Assembly (NCBI GenBank): GCA_040414485.1
Contig: JBEDUK010000106.1
Coordinates: forward strand, 1-24,370
Origin: JBEDUK01 sp040414485
Lineage (GTDB): Bacteria; Actinomycetota; UBA4738
Length of the DNA: 24,370 nt
Reading direction: 5' to 3'
Part shown: positions 14,113 through 21,922 of the stretch, piece after piece
Numbering within the stretch: position 1 is the first letter of the stretch
Layout: each line of letters begins with the position of its first letter
Made by a program: the position numbers and the translations under genes
The notes under the pieces: generated by a model
Databases searched by the model: none
What the model was told of the DNA's origin: nothing
Seen by the model: only the letters and a program-made list of their open reading frames with translations

Positions 14113-15853
14113 CGTGCGTCGCTTCCGGTTCCTCTGCTTCTGTCTCTGTTGCGTCCTCGTCCGGTTCGTCGTCGGTCAGGCGCTCCATCGATTCGGGCGC
14201 GCTCACGCCGAGCAGCCCGAGGGCCGAGGCCATGACCTGCCTGGCGGCGAGGCTCAGCCACAGGCGGGCCTGGGTCGTTCGATCGTCATCCTGGTTTACC
14301 ACTCGACAGTCGGTGTAGAAGCGATGGAAGGCGTGGGCGACCTCGCCGGCATAGTGCGTGACACGGTGGGGCGCGCGTCCGTTCGCCGCTGCGGCGACGA
14401 CATCGGGATATCCCGACAGCGTTCTGATGAGGTCAAGCTCCGCTTCGTCACGCAGCACCGTGAACGTCTCGGCCGTCCACGGCCGGGGCTCGATCCCATG
14501 GTCGGCCGCCTTTCGCAGGATGCTCGAGATGCGCGCGTGTCCGTACTGCACGTAATACACGGGATTCTCGAGCGTCTGCTGCTTGACCACCTCGATGTCG
14601 AAGTTCATGGGTGAGTCGGGAGAGAACGACAGCAGATGGAAGCGTGCGGCGTCGGTTCCGACCTCGTCGATCAACTCGTCGAGTGAGACGAACGTCCCGG
14701 CCCGCTTGCTCATCTTGAGCGGCTCGCCGGCGCGGAGGAACGACACGAACTGGTACAGGACGATCTCCACCGCCGCGGGGTCGTATCCGAGCGCCTGCGC
14801 GGCACCTCGGACCCGCACGACGTCGCCGTGATGGTCGGCGCCCCACACGTAGACCAGGTGGTCGAAGCCGCGCGCGAACTTGTCCACCACGTACGCGCAA
14901 TCGGCCCCGAAATACGTGTGCACGCCGTTGCTCCGCACGATCACACGGTCCTTGTCGTCGCCATAGTCCGTCGAACGGAACCAGATGGCGCCGTCGGCCT
15001 CATACGCCTGGCCGCCCTCAAGCAACCGCTGCACGGCGGCGTCGATCGCTCCCTCGCGCGAGAGCCGGGCTTCGGAGAAGTAGGTGTCGAACTCGACGCC
15101 GAACCTGGCGAGCGCGTTCTTGATGCCGGCGAGTGTGCGCTTCACGCCCTCCTCGCGGAGGCGGATCAGGCGCTCGTCAGGGGGCAGGTCCGCGAGCGCC
15201 TCGCCGTGCTCGCGGAGGATGTCCCGTGCGATCTCCGTGACGTACTCGCCGTGATAGCCGTCCTCCGGGACCTCGGCATCGTCGTGGCCCGCAAGCTGCA
15301 GGTATCTGGCATCGACCGATGCCCCGAACCGGTCCATCTGCCCACCGGCGTCGTTGAAGTAGTACTCGCGTTCGATCTGATCGCCGGTGGCCGCCAGCAG
15401 GTTGGCGAGCGCGTCGCCCAGGACCGCGTTCCTGGCGTGGCCCACGTGGAGCGGCCCGGTGGGGTTCGCCGAGACGAATTCGACCTGGACGCGTCGGCCG
15501 CTCGGCCGCGACGCGCGTCCGTAGCCGTCGCCCGCGTTCAGGATCTCGGCGAGGCTCTCCGGCAGCCAGTCCTGCTTCAAGAACACGTTGACGAAGCCCG
15601 GACCGGCGATCTCGACGCGGTCGATCAGCGGTGGCCGGCCGAGCCGGTCGACGAAGACCTGCGCCACCTCGCCAGGCGGCCGTTTCGCGCGAGAGGCGAG
15701 CACCAGCGCCACATTCACCGAGAGGTCGCCGTGCTCGCGCAGCCTGGGCGTGCCGACGAAGTCCTCCGGCACGGCCGAGTCGTCCAGCCCGAGGTCCGCC
15801 GCCGTTGCGGCCGCGGCACGGGCGAGGGCGTCCAGGATCGAGGTGGGGAACAC
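14105..15853 (-). CDS. argS: arginyl-tRNA synthetase
   Basis: 582 residues starting at GTG 15853; no strong ribosome binding site is visible, so the start is less certain than the gene. Seen: the N-terminal Add-1 domain (about 5-95), the class I signature HVGH at 136-139 in PTGPLHVGHARNA, KMSKR at 380-384 and the DALR anticodon-binding domain from about 450 (YVQYGHARISSI). It charges tRNA-Arg in the cytoplasm. Odd: where most ArgS proteins end in a hydrophobic ...RM, this one carries an extra acidic tail of about 25 residues (DDEPDEDATETEAEEPEA). The last 8 bases overlap the GNAT start. A tRNA-Arg gene lies 4.4 kb away, probably without functional linkage. Confidence 0.97.
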   Translation of the reverse strand: MFPTSILDALARAAAATAADLGLDDSAVPEDFVGTPRLREHGDLSVNVALVLASRAKRPPGEVAQVFVDRLGRPPLIDRVEIAGPGFVNVFLKQDWLPESLAEILNAGDGYGRASRPSGRRVQVEFVSANPTGPLHVGHARNAVLGDALANLLAATGDQIEREYYFNDAGGQMDRFGASVDARYLQLAGHDDAEVPEDGYHGEYVTEIARDILREHGEALADLPPDERLIRLREEGVKRTLAGIKNALARFGVEFDTYFSEARLSREGAIDAAVQRLLEGGQAYEADGAIWFRSTDYGDDKDRVIVRSNGVHTYFGADCAYVVDKFARGFDHLVYVWGADHHGDVVRVRGAAQALGYDPAAVEIVLYQFVSFLRAGEPLKMSKRAGTFVSLDELIDEVGTDAARFHLLSFSPDSPMNFDIEVVKQQTLENPVYYVQYGHARISSILRKAADHGIEPRPWTAETFTVLRDEAELDLIRTLSGYPDVVAAAANGRAPHRVTHYAGEVAHAFHRFYTDCRVVNQDDDRTTQARLWLSLAARQVMASALGLLGVSAPESMERLTDDEPDEDATETEAEEPEATHDG

Positions 15854-16003
15854 GATCGCAGCAGTCTACGGGCGGCCCATGACCAGCAGGCTCGGGTTGC
15901 GCTGTGTGCGCCGTTCGGTAAGTGTTACGGGACCGGGCCGCGACTCGACTTGAGGGGGGCGCGCGATGACACGACGGGAACGCCGGCGGATCGGCGGTGC
16001 TGC

Positions 16004-17389
16004 GTGACGACGTCGCCGCATCTCGGCGTGATGGGTGCCGACGAGATCGACCGGCACGCCTCGAACCTCCGAGGCGCGGGCGTGCGGCTGCTGCGCGGGA
16101 CGTTCGCCGACGCGGGCGGGGTGCTCCGCGCCAAGCAGGTGCCGATCTCGAGGGCCGGCGCATTCCACTCGCCGGGCCTCGGCGCCTCCCCCGTCTGGGT
16201 GATCTTCTGCATCGACGACGGGATCGCCTTCACGGAGAACTTCGGCGCGGTGGGCGACATGCGTCTTCGCGCCGACCTCGAGGCCGCCGTGGACATCGGC
16301 GACGGCGTCGCGTGGGCGCCGCTCGAGCTGTTCGATCAGGACGGCGCGCCGATGTCGTTCTGCCCGCGAGGGATCCTTCGCGGCCAGCAGGCGGCCGCCG
16401 AAACGGACGGACTGTCGGTGCTCGCGGCTGCGGAGATCGAGCTCGTGCTGTTCGGCGCGGCGGCCGCGTCCGGAGACGCCGCGGCCGCGGGCAGCGGCGG
16501 GCCGGCATACGGCCTCCGCCCGCTGATGGAGCAGGCGCCGTTCCTCGACGACGTCCACCGCGACTTCGACGACGCCGGCCTGGCGATCGAGCAGCTGCAC
16601 GCCGAGTACGGCACCGGCCAGATCGAACTGTCGATCGCGCCCGCCGCGCCGCTGCAGGCCGCCGACGCGAACGTGCTGGCGCGGATCCTGCTCGGCCGCG
16701 CGGCACGCCGCCACGGGCTGGCCGTGTCGTTCTCGCCAAAGGTGTTCGCGGAAGGCATCGGCAACGGTGCCCACGTCCATCTATCGTTCTGGCGCGGCGC
16801 GGAGCCGCTCTTTTCCGGAGGCGACGGCCCCCACGGCCTCACCGACGACGGCGGCGCGATCATCGGCGCGCTGGTCAAGCACATGCCGGAGGTGGTCGGC
16901 GCGCTGGCGCCATCGCTGCTCTCAGACGCCCGCCTGCAGCCCGGGCACTGGTCGGGCGCGTTCGCCTGCTGGGGACTGGAGAACCGCGAGGCCGCGGTCC
17001 GGCTTGTCGCCGGCACCTCGGGGAATCCCCGCGGCGCGAACATCGAGGTCAAGTGCATCGACGCTTCGGCGAACCCCTACATCGCGAACGCGGTGCTGTT
17101 GGGCGTCGCGCTGAAGGGACTGGCGGACCACGACCCGCTCCCCCCCGAGATGACGCTCGATCCGGGGTCGCTCTCCGACGACGAACGCGCCGCGAACGGC
17201 ATCGTGCGCATCGGGGAGTCGCAGGCGGAATCGCTCGACGCGCTGGAGGCGTCGGCCGTGGCGCAGGACATCCTGGGGGCAGGCTTGATGGAGGCGCTGC
17301 TGGCGGTGCGGCGGCACGAGGTGGAGATCGCGAAGGAGGCGACGCCGGCGGAACTGGTCGAACGGTTCCGGTTCGCCTGGTCGGTCTAG
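16004..17389 (+). CDS. glutamine synthetase-like gamma-glutamyl ligase (FluG C-half type)
   Basis: 461 residues from GTG 16004; GTG 16028 and ATG 16031 are alternatives, none with a clear ribosome binding site. Seen: a GS beta-grasp region (about 25-115), then the catalytic barrel with EIE (Glu144, Glu146), EYGTGQIE (Glu201, Glu208), GNGAHVH (His257), ENREA (Arg328) and NIEVK..DASANPY (Glu348). Lys350 replaces the Arg normal in nitrogen-assimilating GS. The same ENREA plus EIK pattern is what I recall from plant NodGS and fungal FluG C-terminal domains. The Tyr-adenylylation loop of GlnA is not evident. Likely reaction: ATP-dependent glutamylation of an amine or a related ligation, as in GlnA3/IpuC/FluG relatives; substrate unknown. 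It is followed by a permease and a FluG-N-like hydrolase. Confidence 0.85.
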   Translation: MTTSPHLGVMGADEIDRHASNLRGAGVRLLRGTFADAGGVLRAKQVPISRAGAFHSPGLGASPVWVIFCIDDGIAFTENFGAVGDMRLRADLEAAVDIGDGVAWAPLELFDQDGAPMSFCPRGILRGQQAAAETDGLSVLAAAEIELVLFGAAAASGDAAAAGSGGPAYGLRPLMEQAPFLDDVHRDFDDAGLAIEQLHAEYGTGQIELSIAPAAPLQAADANVLARILLGRAARRHGLAVSFSPKVFAEGIGNGAHVHLSFWRGAEPLFSGGDGPHGLTDDGGAIIGALVKHMPEVVGALAPSLLSDARLQPGHWSGAFACWGLENREAAVRLVAGTSGNPRGANIEVKCIDASANPYIANAVLLGVALKGLADHDPLPPEMTLDPGSLSDDERAANGIVRIGESQAESLDALEASAVAQDILGAGLMEALLAVRRHEVEIAKEATPAELVERFRFAWSV

Positions 17390-17393
17390 CAGC

Positions 17394-17412
17394 GGCCGCG
17401 AGCCACGCGGCC
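17394..17412 (+). promoter_or_regulatory. GC-rich intercistronic hairpin
   Basis: A perfect 7-bp stem (GGCCGCG / CGCGGCC) with a 5-base loop AGCCA sits between the GS-like stop (17389) and the permease ribosome binding site (17431). There is no following T-run, so it is not a classical terminator. It could stabilise the upstream mRNA or tune permease expression. Confidence 0.45.
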
Positions 17413-17445
17413 CCCGGCCTCTGGGTGCGGAAAGGAGGTTCGGTC

Positions 17446-18996
17446 ATGGAAGAAGCGCTCCGCGTCGATCCCGTGACGGGTTCGCCGGCGAAGCTTCGAA
17501 GGGAGCTCAGCATCTGGGAGGCCATCGGCGTCTCGCTGGCGCTGATGGCGCCGTCGATGGCGGCCAACATCAACCCGCAGGGAAGCGCCCTGACGGTCGG
17601 GCGTGCCGTCCCGCTGACGTTCGTGCTCGCCACCATCGGTGTCTTGCTGGTCGCCTACACGTTCGTGCGGCTCTGCCAGCAGTTCCACCACGCCGGCTCC
17701 GTCTACGGCTTCGTGGGGGCGACGCTCGGCCCTCGGACGGGCGTGGTGGCCGGATGGTCGCTCATGGGCACGTACGGCTTCTACGGCGTGGTCACGACGA
17801 TGGCGGCCGGCATCTTCGGTGCCGCGTTCCTGGACGCGATCAACGTGTGGAACAACCAGCCCGACTGGGCGGGCTTCCTGGTGGGCGGCATCCTGCTGCT
17901 GGGGGTGTGCGCGCTGGCGCTCAGGCCGGTGCGGCACGCGACCAGGGTCCTGCTGGTCGTCGAGGTCTCGACCGTGGCACTGATCCTGATCGTGAGCGTG
18001 GTCGTTCTGATCAGGGTGATCGCCGGAACGGCCCCGACCCATACGTCGTTCACGCTGAACATGTTCACGGTGCCGGCCGGGGTGTCGCCGTCCGTGCTGT
18101 TCCTGGGGGTCGTGTTCGGGTTCCTGTCCTTCGCCGGATTCGAAGCCGCTTCGACGCTCGGCGAGGAGGCCCGCAACCCGCGACGGGACATCCCGCGGGC
18201 GATCCTGGGCGTGGCGATCTTCGGCGGCGTCTACTTCGTGTTCGTCACCGCCGTCGAGATGATGGGCTTCGGAACCGACGCCAAGGGTGTCGCGGCGTTC
18301 GGAGCCTCCTCCTCGCTGCTCGGGGAGCTGGGATCGCTCTTCATCGGGCACTGGGTCGGAACGATCATCACGCTCGGCACGTGCATCAGCGCGTTCGGCT
18401 GCGCGCTGGCCTGCACGGTGGGGAGTTCCCGGCTGGTGTTCGCGCTGAGCCGTGACGGCGTGGGGCCGAAGCCGCTGGCGAGCGTGTCGGAGTCGCAGGG
18501 CACGCCGGTGCCGGCCACGCTGCTGGTGACGCTCGGCATGTACATCGTGATCGTGATCTCGGCGACGGCGTTCGGCGCGAAGCCATTCGACGTCTTCCTC
18601 TGGTCGGCGACGATCGGCACGCTGATCCTGCTGTTCGCCTACGTGCTGGCCACGTTCGGCGCGATCCGGCTGCTGTTCCTGTCGCCCGGCGGGCCGAAGG
18701 TGCCTGTGTGGCAGATCGTGATTCCACTCGGCGCGCTCCTGGTGGTGGGATACACGATCTACCGGAACGTGTGGCCGTACCCCGCGATCCACACGGCTGC
18801 GCATGGCACGAACGCGGCGTTTTGGCTGCCGATCGTGTGCGGCATCTGGATCCTGTTCGCGGTGCTGCTGGTCGTGCTGCGGCCACAGATGGCTCGGCAC
18901 GCGGGCGAGCGGCTGACGGCCGACGAGGGTCTATCGGCGGCCGGTGCGGCGGCAGGACCGTCGGTTCCGCCTGCTGCGGCGGCGGCGCCCGCATAA
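17446..18996 (+). CDS. APC-superfamily amino acid/amine permease
   Basis: 516 residues. ATG 17446 is chosen because a near-perfect AAAGGAGG (17431-17438) lies 7 bases upstream; the open frame before it is non-coding. About 12 hydrophobic segments are visible. Typical APC features: ELSIWEAIGVSLALMAPS at TM1 (about 20-40), GSVYGF near 85, and FAGFEAASTLGEEARNPRRDIPRAI near 228-252, the conserved TM6-loop. The N-terminus is cytoplasmic and the last 40 residues are an Ala/Pro-rich tail. It would import an amino acid, polyamine or other amine using an ion gradient. Its place between the GS-like ligase and the hydrolase (11 bases to the latter) suggests it delivers their substrate; this is inference. 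Confidence 0.93.
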   Translation: MEEALRVDPVTGSPAKLRRELSIWEAIGVSLALMAPSMAANINPQGSALTVGRAVPLTFVLATIGVLLVAYTFVRLCQQFHHAGSVYGFVGATLGPRTGVVAGWSLMGTYGFYGVVTTMAAGIFGAAFLDAINVWNNQPDWAGFLVGGILLLGVCALALRPVRHATRVLLVVEVSTVALILIVSVVVLIRVIAGTAPTHTSFTLNMFTVPAGVSPSVLFLGVVFGFLSFAGFEAASTLGEEARNPRRDIPRAILGVAIFGGVYFVFVTAVEMMGFGTDAKGVAAFGASSSLLGELGSLFIGHWVGTIITLGTCISAFGCALACTVGSSRLVFALSRDGVGPKPLASVSESQGTPVPATLLVTLGMYIVIVISATAFGAKPFDVFLWSATIGTLILLFAYVLATFGAIRLLFLSPGGPKVPVWQIVIPLGALLVVGYTIYRNVWPYPAIHTAAHGTNAAFWLPIVCGIWILFAVLLVVLRPQMARHAGERLTADEGLSAAGAAAGPSVPPAAAAAPA

Positions 18997-19007
18997 CGGC
19001 TCGCGGA

Positions 19008-20156
19008 ATGGACGCGGCGGCAGGGCTCCGGGAGGCGCTGGACGCCCTGCCGCTCGTGGACCATCACGTCCACGGGGCGCTGCGGGTGCCGTTGGACCGG
19101 GCGCGGTTCGAACGGACGATCATCGAGTCGGACCGCGCCCCGGCGCCGGGGCTGTCGACCTTCGACTCGCAGATCGGGTTCGCGATCCTGCGGTGGTGCG
19201 CGCCGGTGCTCGACCTCGAGCATTGCTCTCCGGACGAGTACCTGGCGCGCCGCTCGGACCTGGGCCCGGAGGAGGTGAACCGACGGCTCCTGTCCGGGGC
19301 CGGCGTGGGCTGGTTCCTGGTGGATACGGGCTTCGCCGCGGATGAGCTCCTGGAGCCCGCGGCGATGGCTGCCGCGGCGGGCGGCTCCACCCAGGCACGG
19401 GAGATCGTCAGGCTGGAGAGCGTCGCGGAAGAGGTCGCGAGCGACGGAGCGGACGGCGCGCGGTTCGCCGACGAGGTTCGGACTCGCCTGCAGCAAAGGC
19501 TGGAGGCGGGCGCGGTCGGCACGAAGAGCGTGATCGCCTATCGCTGTGGGTTCGGGATCGACACCTCTCGACCGTCCGAGGCCGCGGTCGCGGACGCCGC
19601 CGGCCGCTTGTCCGCTGCCGTGGAGGCCGGCGCGCCGGTTCGGGTGAGCGATCCGGTCCTGGAATCGTTCCTTCTCTGGGCGGGCATCGACGCGGGCGTG
19701 CCGCTGCAGATCCACGTCGGGTTCGGCGATTCGGACCTGCGCCTGCACGACGTGAACCCGTCGCTCCTGACGGACTTCATCAAGGAGGCCGAGCCGTCGG
19801 GCACGCCGATCATGCTCCTGCACTGCTACCCGTTCCACCGGGAGGCGGGCTACCTGGCGCACATCTACCCGAACGTGTACTTCGACGTGGGCGTGGCGGT
19901 GAATTACACCGGCTCGCAGTCGCGGCAATTGGTTGGCGAATCGTTCGAGGTCGGTCCGTTCGGCAAGCAGGTGTATTCGTCCGACGCATGGGGGCCGGCC
20001 GAGCTGCACTACCTGGGTTCGGTCCTGTGGCGCCGGGCAGTCGGGTCGGTCCTGGGCGATTGGGTCGCCGCGGGCGAGTGGAGTCCTGAGGGCGCTGCCC
20101 GGGTCGCGCGGATGGTCGGCGTCGAAACCGCGACGCGGCTCTACAGGCTGAAGTAG
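19008..20156 (+). CDS. amidohydrolase family 2 protein (FluG N-half type)
   Basis: 382 residues from ATG 19008, 11 bases after the permease stop; the ribosome binding site is weak. Seen: VDHHVHG near residues 17-23 (metal-binding HxH), TKSVIAYRCGFGID near 171 (Lys strand), PLQIHVGFGDSDLRLHDVNP near 231-250 (His), MLLHCYPFHREAGYLAHIYPNVYFDVG near 266-292 and VYSSDAWGPAELHYLG near 323-338 (catalytic Asp). The combination IHxGFGDxDLxLxxxNP plus LLHxYPFxxEAxYLAxxYPxVYxDxG matches, as I recall it, the N-terminal domain of plant NodGS and fungal FluG. Probable role: metal-dependent hydrolysis of an amide or decarboxylation in the same pathway as the upstream GS-like ligase. The substrate is unknown. 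The gene ends 68 bases before tRNA-Arg. Confidence 0.88.
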   Translation: MDAAAGLREALDALPLVDHHVHGALRVPLDRARFERTIIESDRAPAPGLSTFDSQIGFAILRWCAPVLDLEHCSPDEYLARRSDLGPEEVNRRLLSGAGVGWFLVDTGFAADELLEPAAMAAAAGGSTQAREIVRLESVAEEVASDGADGARFADEVRTRLQQRLEAGAVGTKSVIAYRCGFGIDTSRPSEAAVADAAGRLSAAVEAGAPVRVSDPVLESFLLWAGIDAGVPLQIHVGFGDSDLRLHDVNPSLLTDFIKEAEPSGTPIMLLHCYPFHREAGYLAHIYPNVYFDVGVAVNYTGSQSRQLVGESFEVGPFGKQVYSSDAWGPAELHYLGSVLWRRAVGSVLGDWVAAGEWSPEGAARVARMVGVETATRLYRLK

Positions 20157-20198
20157 CGTCCGGCCGGCGCGCCGGTGGGATCATCTACCATTCGTGAT

Positions 20199-20219
20199 GA
20201 CCCCATGCGTTCCGGGGTC
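20199..20219 (+). other. hairpin just upstream of tRNA-Arg
   Basis: GACCCC (20199-20204) and GGGGTC (20214-20219) form a 6-bp inverted repeat with a 9-base loop, 5 bases before the tRNA. No T-run follows. It may be a weak terminator of the amidohydrolase operon, a processing element, or chance. Confidence 0.3.
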
Positions 20220-20224
20220 GCCGA

Positions 20225-20274
<50 letters not shown>

Positions 20275-20296
<22 letters not shown>

Positions 20297-20320
20297 CTGG
20301 GTTCGAACAGGCTCCTGCCG
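20275..20320 (+). repeat. partial duplication of the tRNA T-arm
   Basis: GGTTCGA (20275-20281) and TCCTGCCG (20283-20290) of the tRNA recur in the same order at 20300-20306 and 20313-20320, just past the tRNA 3' end. The second copy has a longer spacer and no pairing acceptor. It could be a scar of integration or tRNA duplication, or coincidence. Confidence 0.35.
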
Positions 20321-20605
20321 AGGACAAGCCGCAGACGCTATCGTCCACGAGCCCATTCATCTCGACGGCATCGACGGCTCGGGCTGGCTGTTGGTCACCA
20401 TCGAGCACGGAAACCCAAATGCTTCGTACCGGCTCCTCGACGTGGACGAGGTCCTCGAGGACCTGACTGAGTACCCCCCGTCGCCGATTCCTCCGCCGCA
20501 AGAGAGTCGACCAGACTCCGTTCCTAGACACGGACGACCAGGCTTCATCGTCCTCTCATCCCGGTACATCCATGATCGATCGATCAGAGCGGAAGGAGGC
20601 TTCGC
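20297..20605 (+). other. tRNA-flanking stretch with an open but startless frame
   Basis: No convincing gene lies in this stretch of about 310 bases. One plus-strand frame is open from inside the tRNA to TGA 20607-20609, where it forms an ATGA with the next gene. Its product would contain HEPIHLDGIDGSGWLLVTIEHG and LLDVDEVLEDL, which look protein-like, then a Pro-rich run. Only a TTG (near 20391) and a GTG (near 20442) are available as starts and neither has a ribosome binding site. It may be the 3' remnant of a truncated gene. At 20574-20585 GATC is repeated three times in tandem, about 8 bases before the next gene's AAGGAGG (20593-20599). Confidence 0.35.
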
Positions 20606-21337
20606 ATGAGCAGGAGACTGCTGATCGTTCCGATCCTCGCCACTGCCGCCGTCGGGGTTGTGGCCTTCTCGGCTCCGGCGGCGCTGCCCGTCGACGCGTC
20701 GCCACCAGCCGGGTATGAGCCCCATCTGAACCCGAAGAACTTCAGCCTCACCATCGATAACCCGTATTACCCGCTGCCCGTGGGTCGCGTCTGGATCTAC
20801 AAGGGGACCAAGGACGGCGTGTCCCAGGTCGACCGGGTGGAGGTCACGTCGTACACGAAGAAGGTGGCTGAAGGGATCAAGGCTCGGGTCGTTACGGATG
20901 TCGCTCGGCACGGGAACACGCTGCTCGAGAGGACCGAGGACTACTACGCGCAAGACGTGAGGGGTAACGTGTGGTACCTGGGCGAGTACACCACCGCGTA
21001 CCACAATGGTCACCAGGACCATTCCGGATCCTGGGAAGCCGGTGTGAACGATGGGGAGCCCGGCATCATCATGCTTGCTCATCCCGAGATCCCGAACGCC
21101 TACCGGCAGGAGTATCTCTACGGCAAGGCCGAAGATACCGCGTGGGTTGTCAACGTCAGCGGCTCATTCACGGTGCCGCTCGGGACCTTTCGCCACGTCC
21201 TGAACACGCTGGAGTTCGCGCGAATCGAACCGAAGGTCGTCGACCAGAAGCTCTACGCGCCCGGGGTTGGAATCCTCTTCGAGAAGGCGCTGAGCGGCCC
21301 ACCGGAGATCGCAAGACTCGTCAAGATGGCGGGCTGA
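20606..21337 (+). CDS. secreted hypothetical protein
   Basis: 243 residues with a strong ribosome binding site (AAGGAGG at 20593-20599, 6 bases before ATG 20606). Seen: an Arg-Arg N-terminus and hydrophobic core (residues 4-26) ending near AALPVDA, consistent with a Sec signal peptide cleaved around residue 31. The mature part is beta-rich, with NPYYPLPVGRVWIYKG near 52-67, EDYYAQDVRGNVWYLGEYT near 111-129 and a GILFEKALSGPPE C-terminal motif. It resembles a conserved, uncharacterised secreted family in actinobacteria and proteobacteria that carries the PLPxGxxWxYxG and YAQDxxGNVWYLGE motifs. I know of no assigned function. No metal or catalytic motif is obvious. Confidence 0.85.
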   Translation: MSRRLLIVPILATAAVGVVAFSAPAALPVDASPPAGYEPHLNPKNFSLTIDNPYYPLPVGRVWIYKGTKDGVSQVDRVEVTSYTKKVAEGIKARVVTDVARHGNTLLERTEDYYAQDVRGNVWYLGEYTTAYHNGHQDHSGSWEAGVNDGEPGIIMLAHPEIPNAYRQEYLYGKAEDTAWVVNVSGSFTVPLGTFRHVLNTLEFARIEPKVVDQKLYAPGVGILFEKALSGPPEIARLVKMAG

Positions 21338-21391
21338 CGCCTGTCCGTCGCACCCGGCCCTGCCGTAGTCCTACCCGCTACGTGCGCAAGG

Positions 21392-21919
21392 GCAAGATCA
21401 TGGTCACCCGTGCGCCGCCCTCCGGTCGGCTCTCGGCTGCCGCCGTTCCACCGTGCGCTTCGGCAACAGCCTGGACGAGGAGCGCTTGCCGTTGCCTTCG
21501 CTCCTCCCGATGAGCACTATCGTGCGCCACTTGTGAGACATGATCGGCTCATCGCAATCCGATATGTCGATGACGCTCAAAGCGCTCTTCACCGTTCGTA
21601 TCAGACGCTCGTGGCGATCAGCGAGCGGCTGGGGGTGTCAATCGAGGTTCCGCTTCCTATCGGCGGCGAGGCTGAGCTTGCAGATGTGGTGATCGCAGGC
21701 GGGAACGACGCGACGCTCATTGCGTGGGAGCACAACAACCTGCCGGCGATCGCTCAGGCAATCCCAACGGTCGCTGGGACGGTGATCCCGCCGAAGTGGC
21801 CCGGCAGGCGTTTCGATGTGGCGTGGGCGTTCCAGCGCGTCACTCCTTCGGGTACCCAGTACGCCTTTTCGCAGTTGCCGATGGAACTGCTGGCTGGTGA
21901 TGACGGGTCAGCTATATGA
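21392..21919 (+). pseudogene. decayed histidine-phosphatase (phosphoglycerate mutase-like) gene
   Basis: The 3' part, read in the frame ending at TGA 21917-21919, has the features of the C-terminal half of a family of short histidine phosphatases: GALAVAFAPPD, SYQTLVAISERLGVSIEVPLPIGGE, LIAWEHNNLPAIAQAI, IPPKWPGRRFDVAWAFQRV and FSQLPMELLAGD. The N-terminal catalytic RHGE strand expected about 40-50 residues upstream is absent from this frame. In another frame at about 21392-21420 KIMVTRAPPSG could be a damaged version of a KIxLVRHxExPSG start. This suggests a frameshift plus small deletions. An ATG at 21410 opens the frame but gives an Arg-rich, non-homologous beginning. A real but atypical short protein cannot be excluded. 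Confidence 0.55.
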
Positions 21920-21922
21920 GCG

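Noticed and set aside
14828..16003. Long upstream extension of the GS-like reading frame
   Set aside because: It runs antisense through argS and has no recognisable domain; the protein begins near 16004-16031.
15997..17445. Long upstream extension of the permease frame over the GS-like gene
   Set aside because: Arg/Pro-rich out-of-frame translation of the ligase; the AAAGGAGG at 17431 fixes the permease start at 17446.
20164..20175. 12-bp palindrome CCGGCGCGCCGG after the amidohydrolase stop
   Set aside because: GC-only palindromes are frequent in this composition and no T-run follows, so a terminator or operator is not supported.
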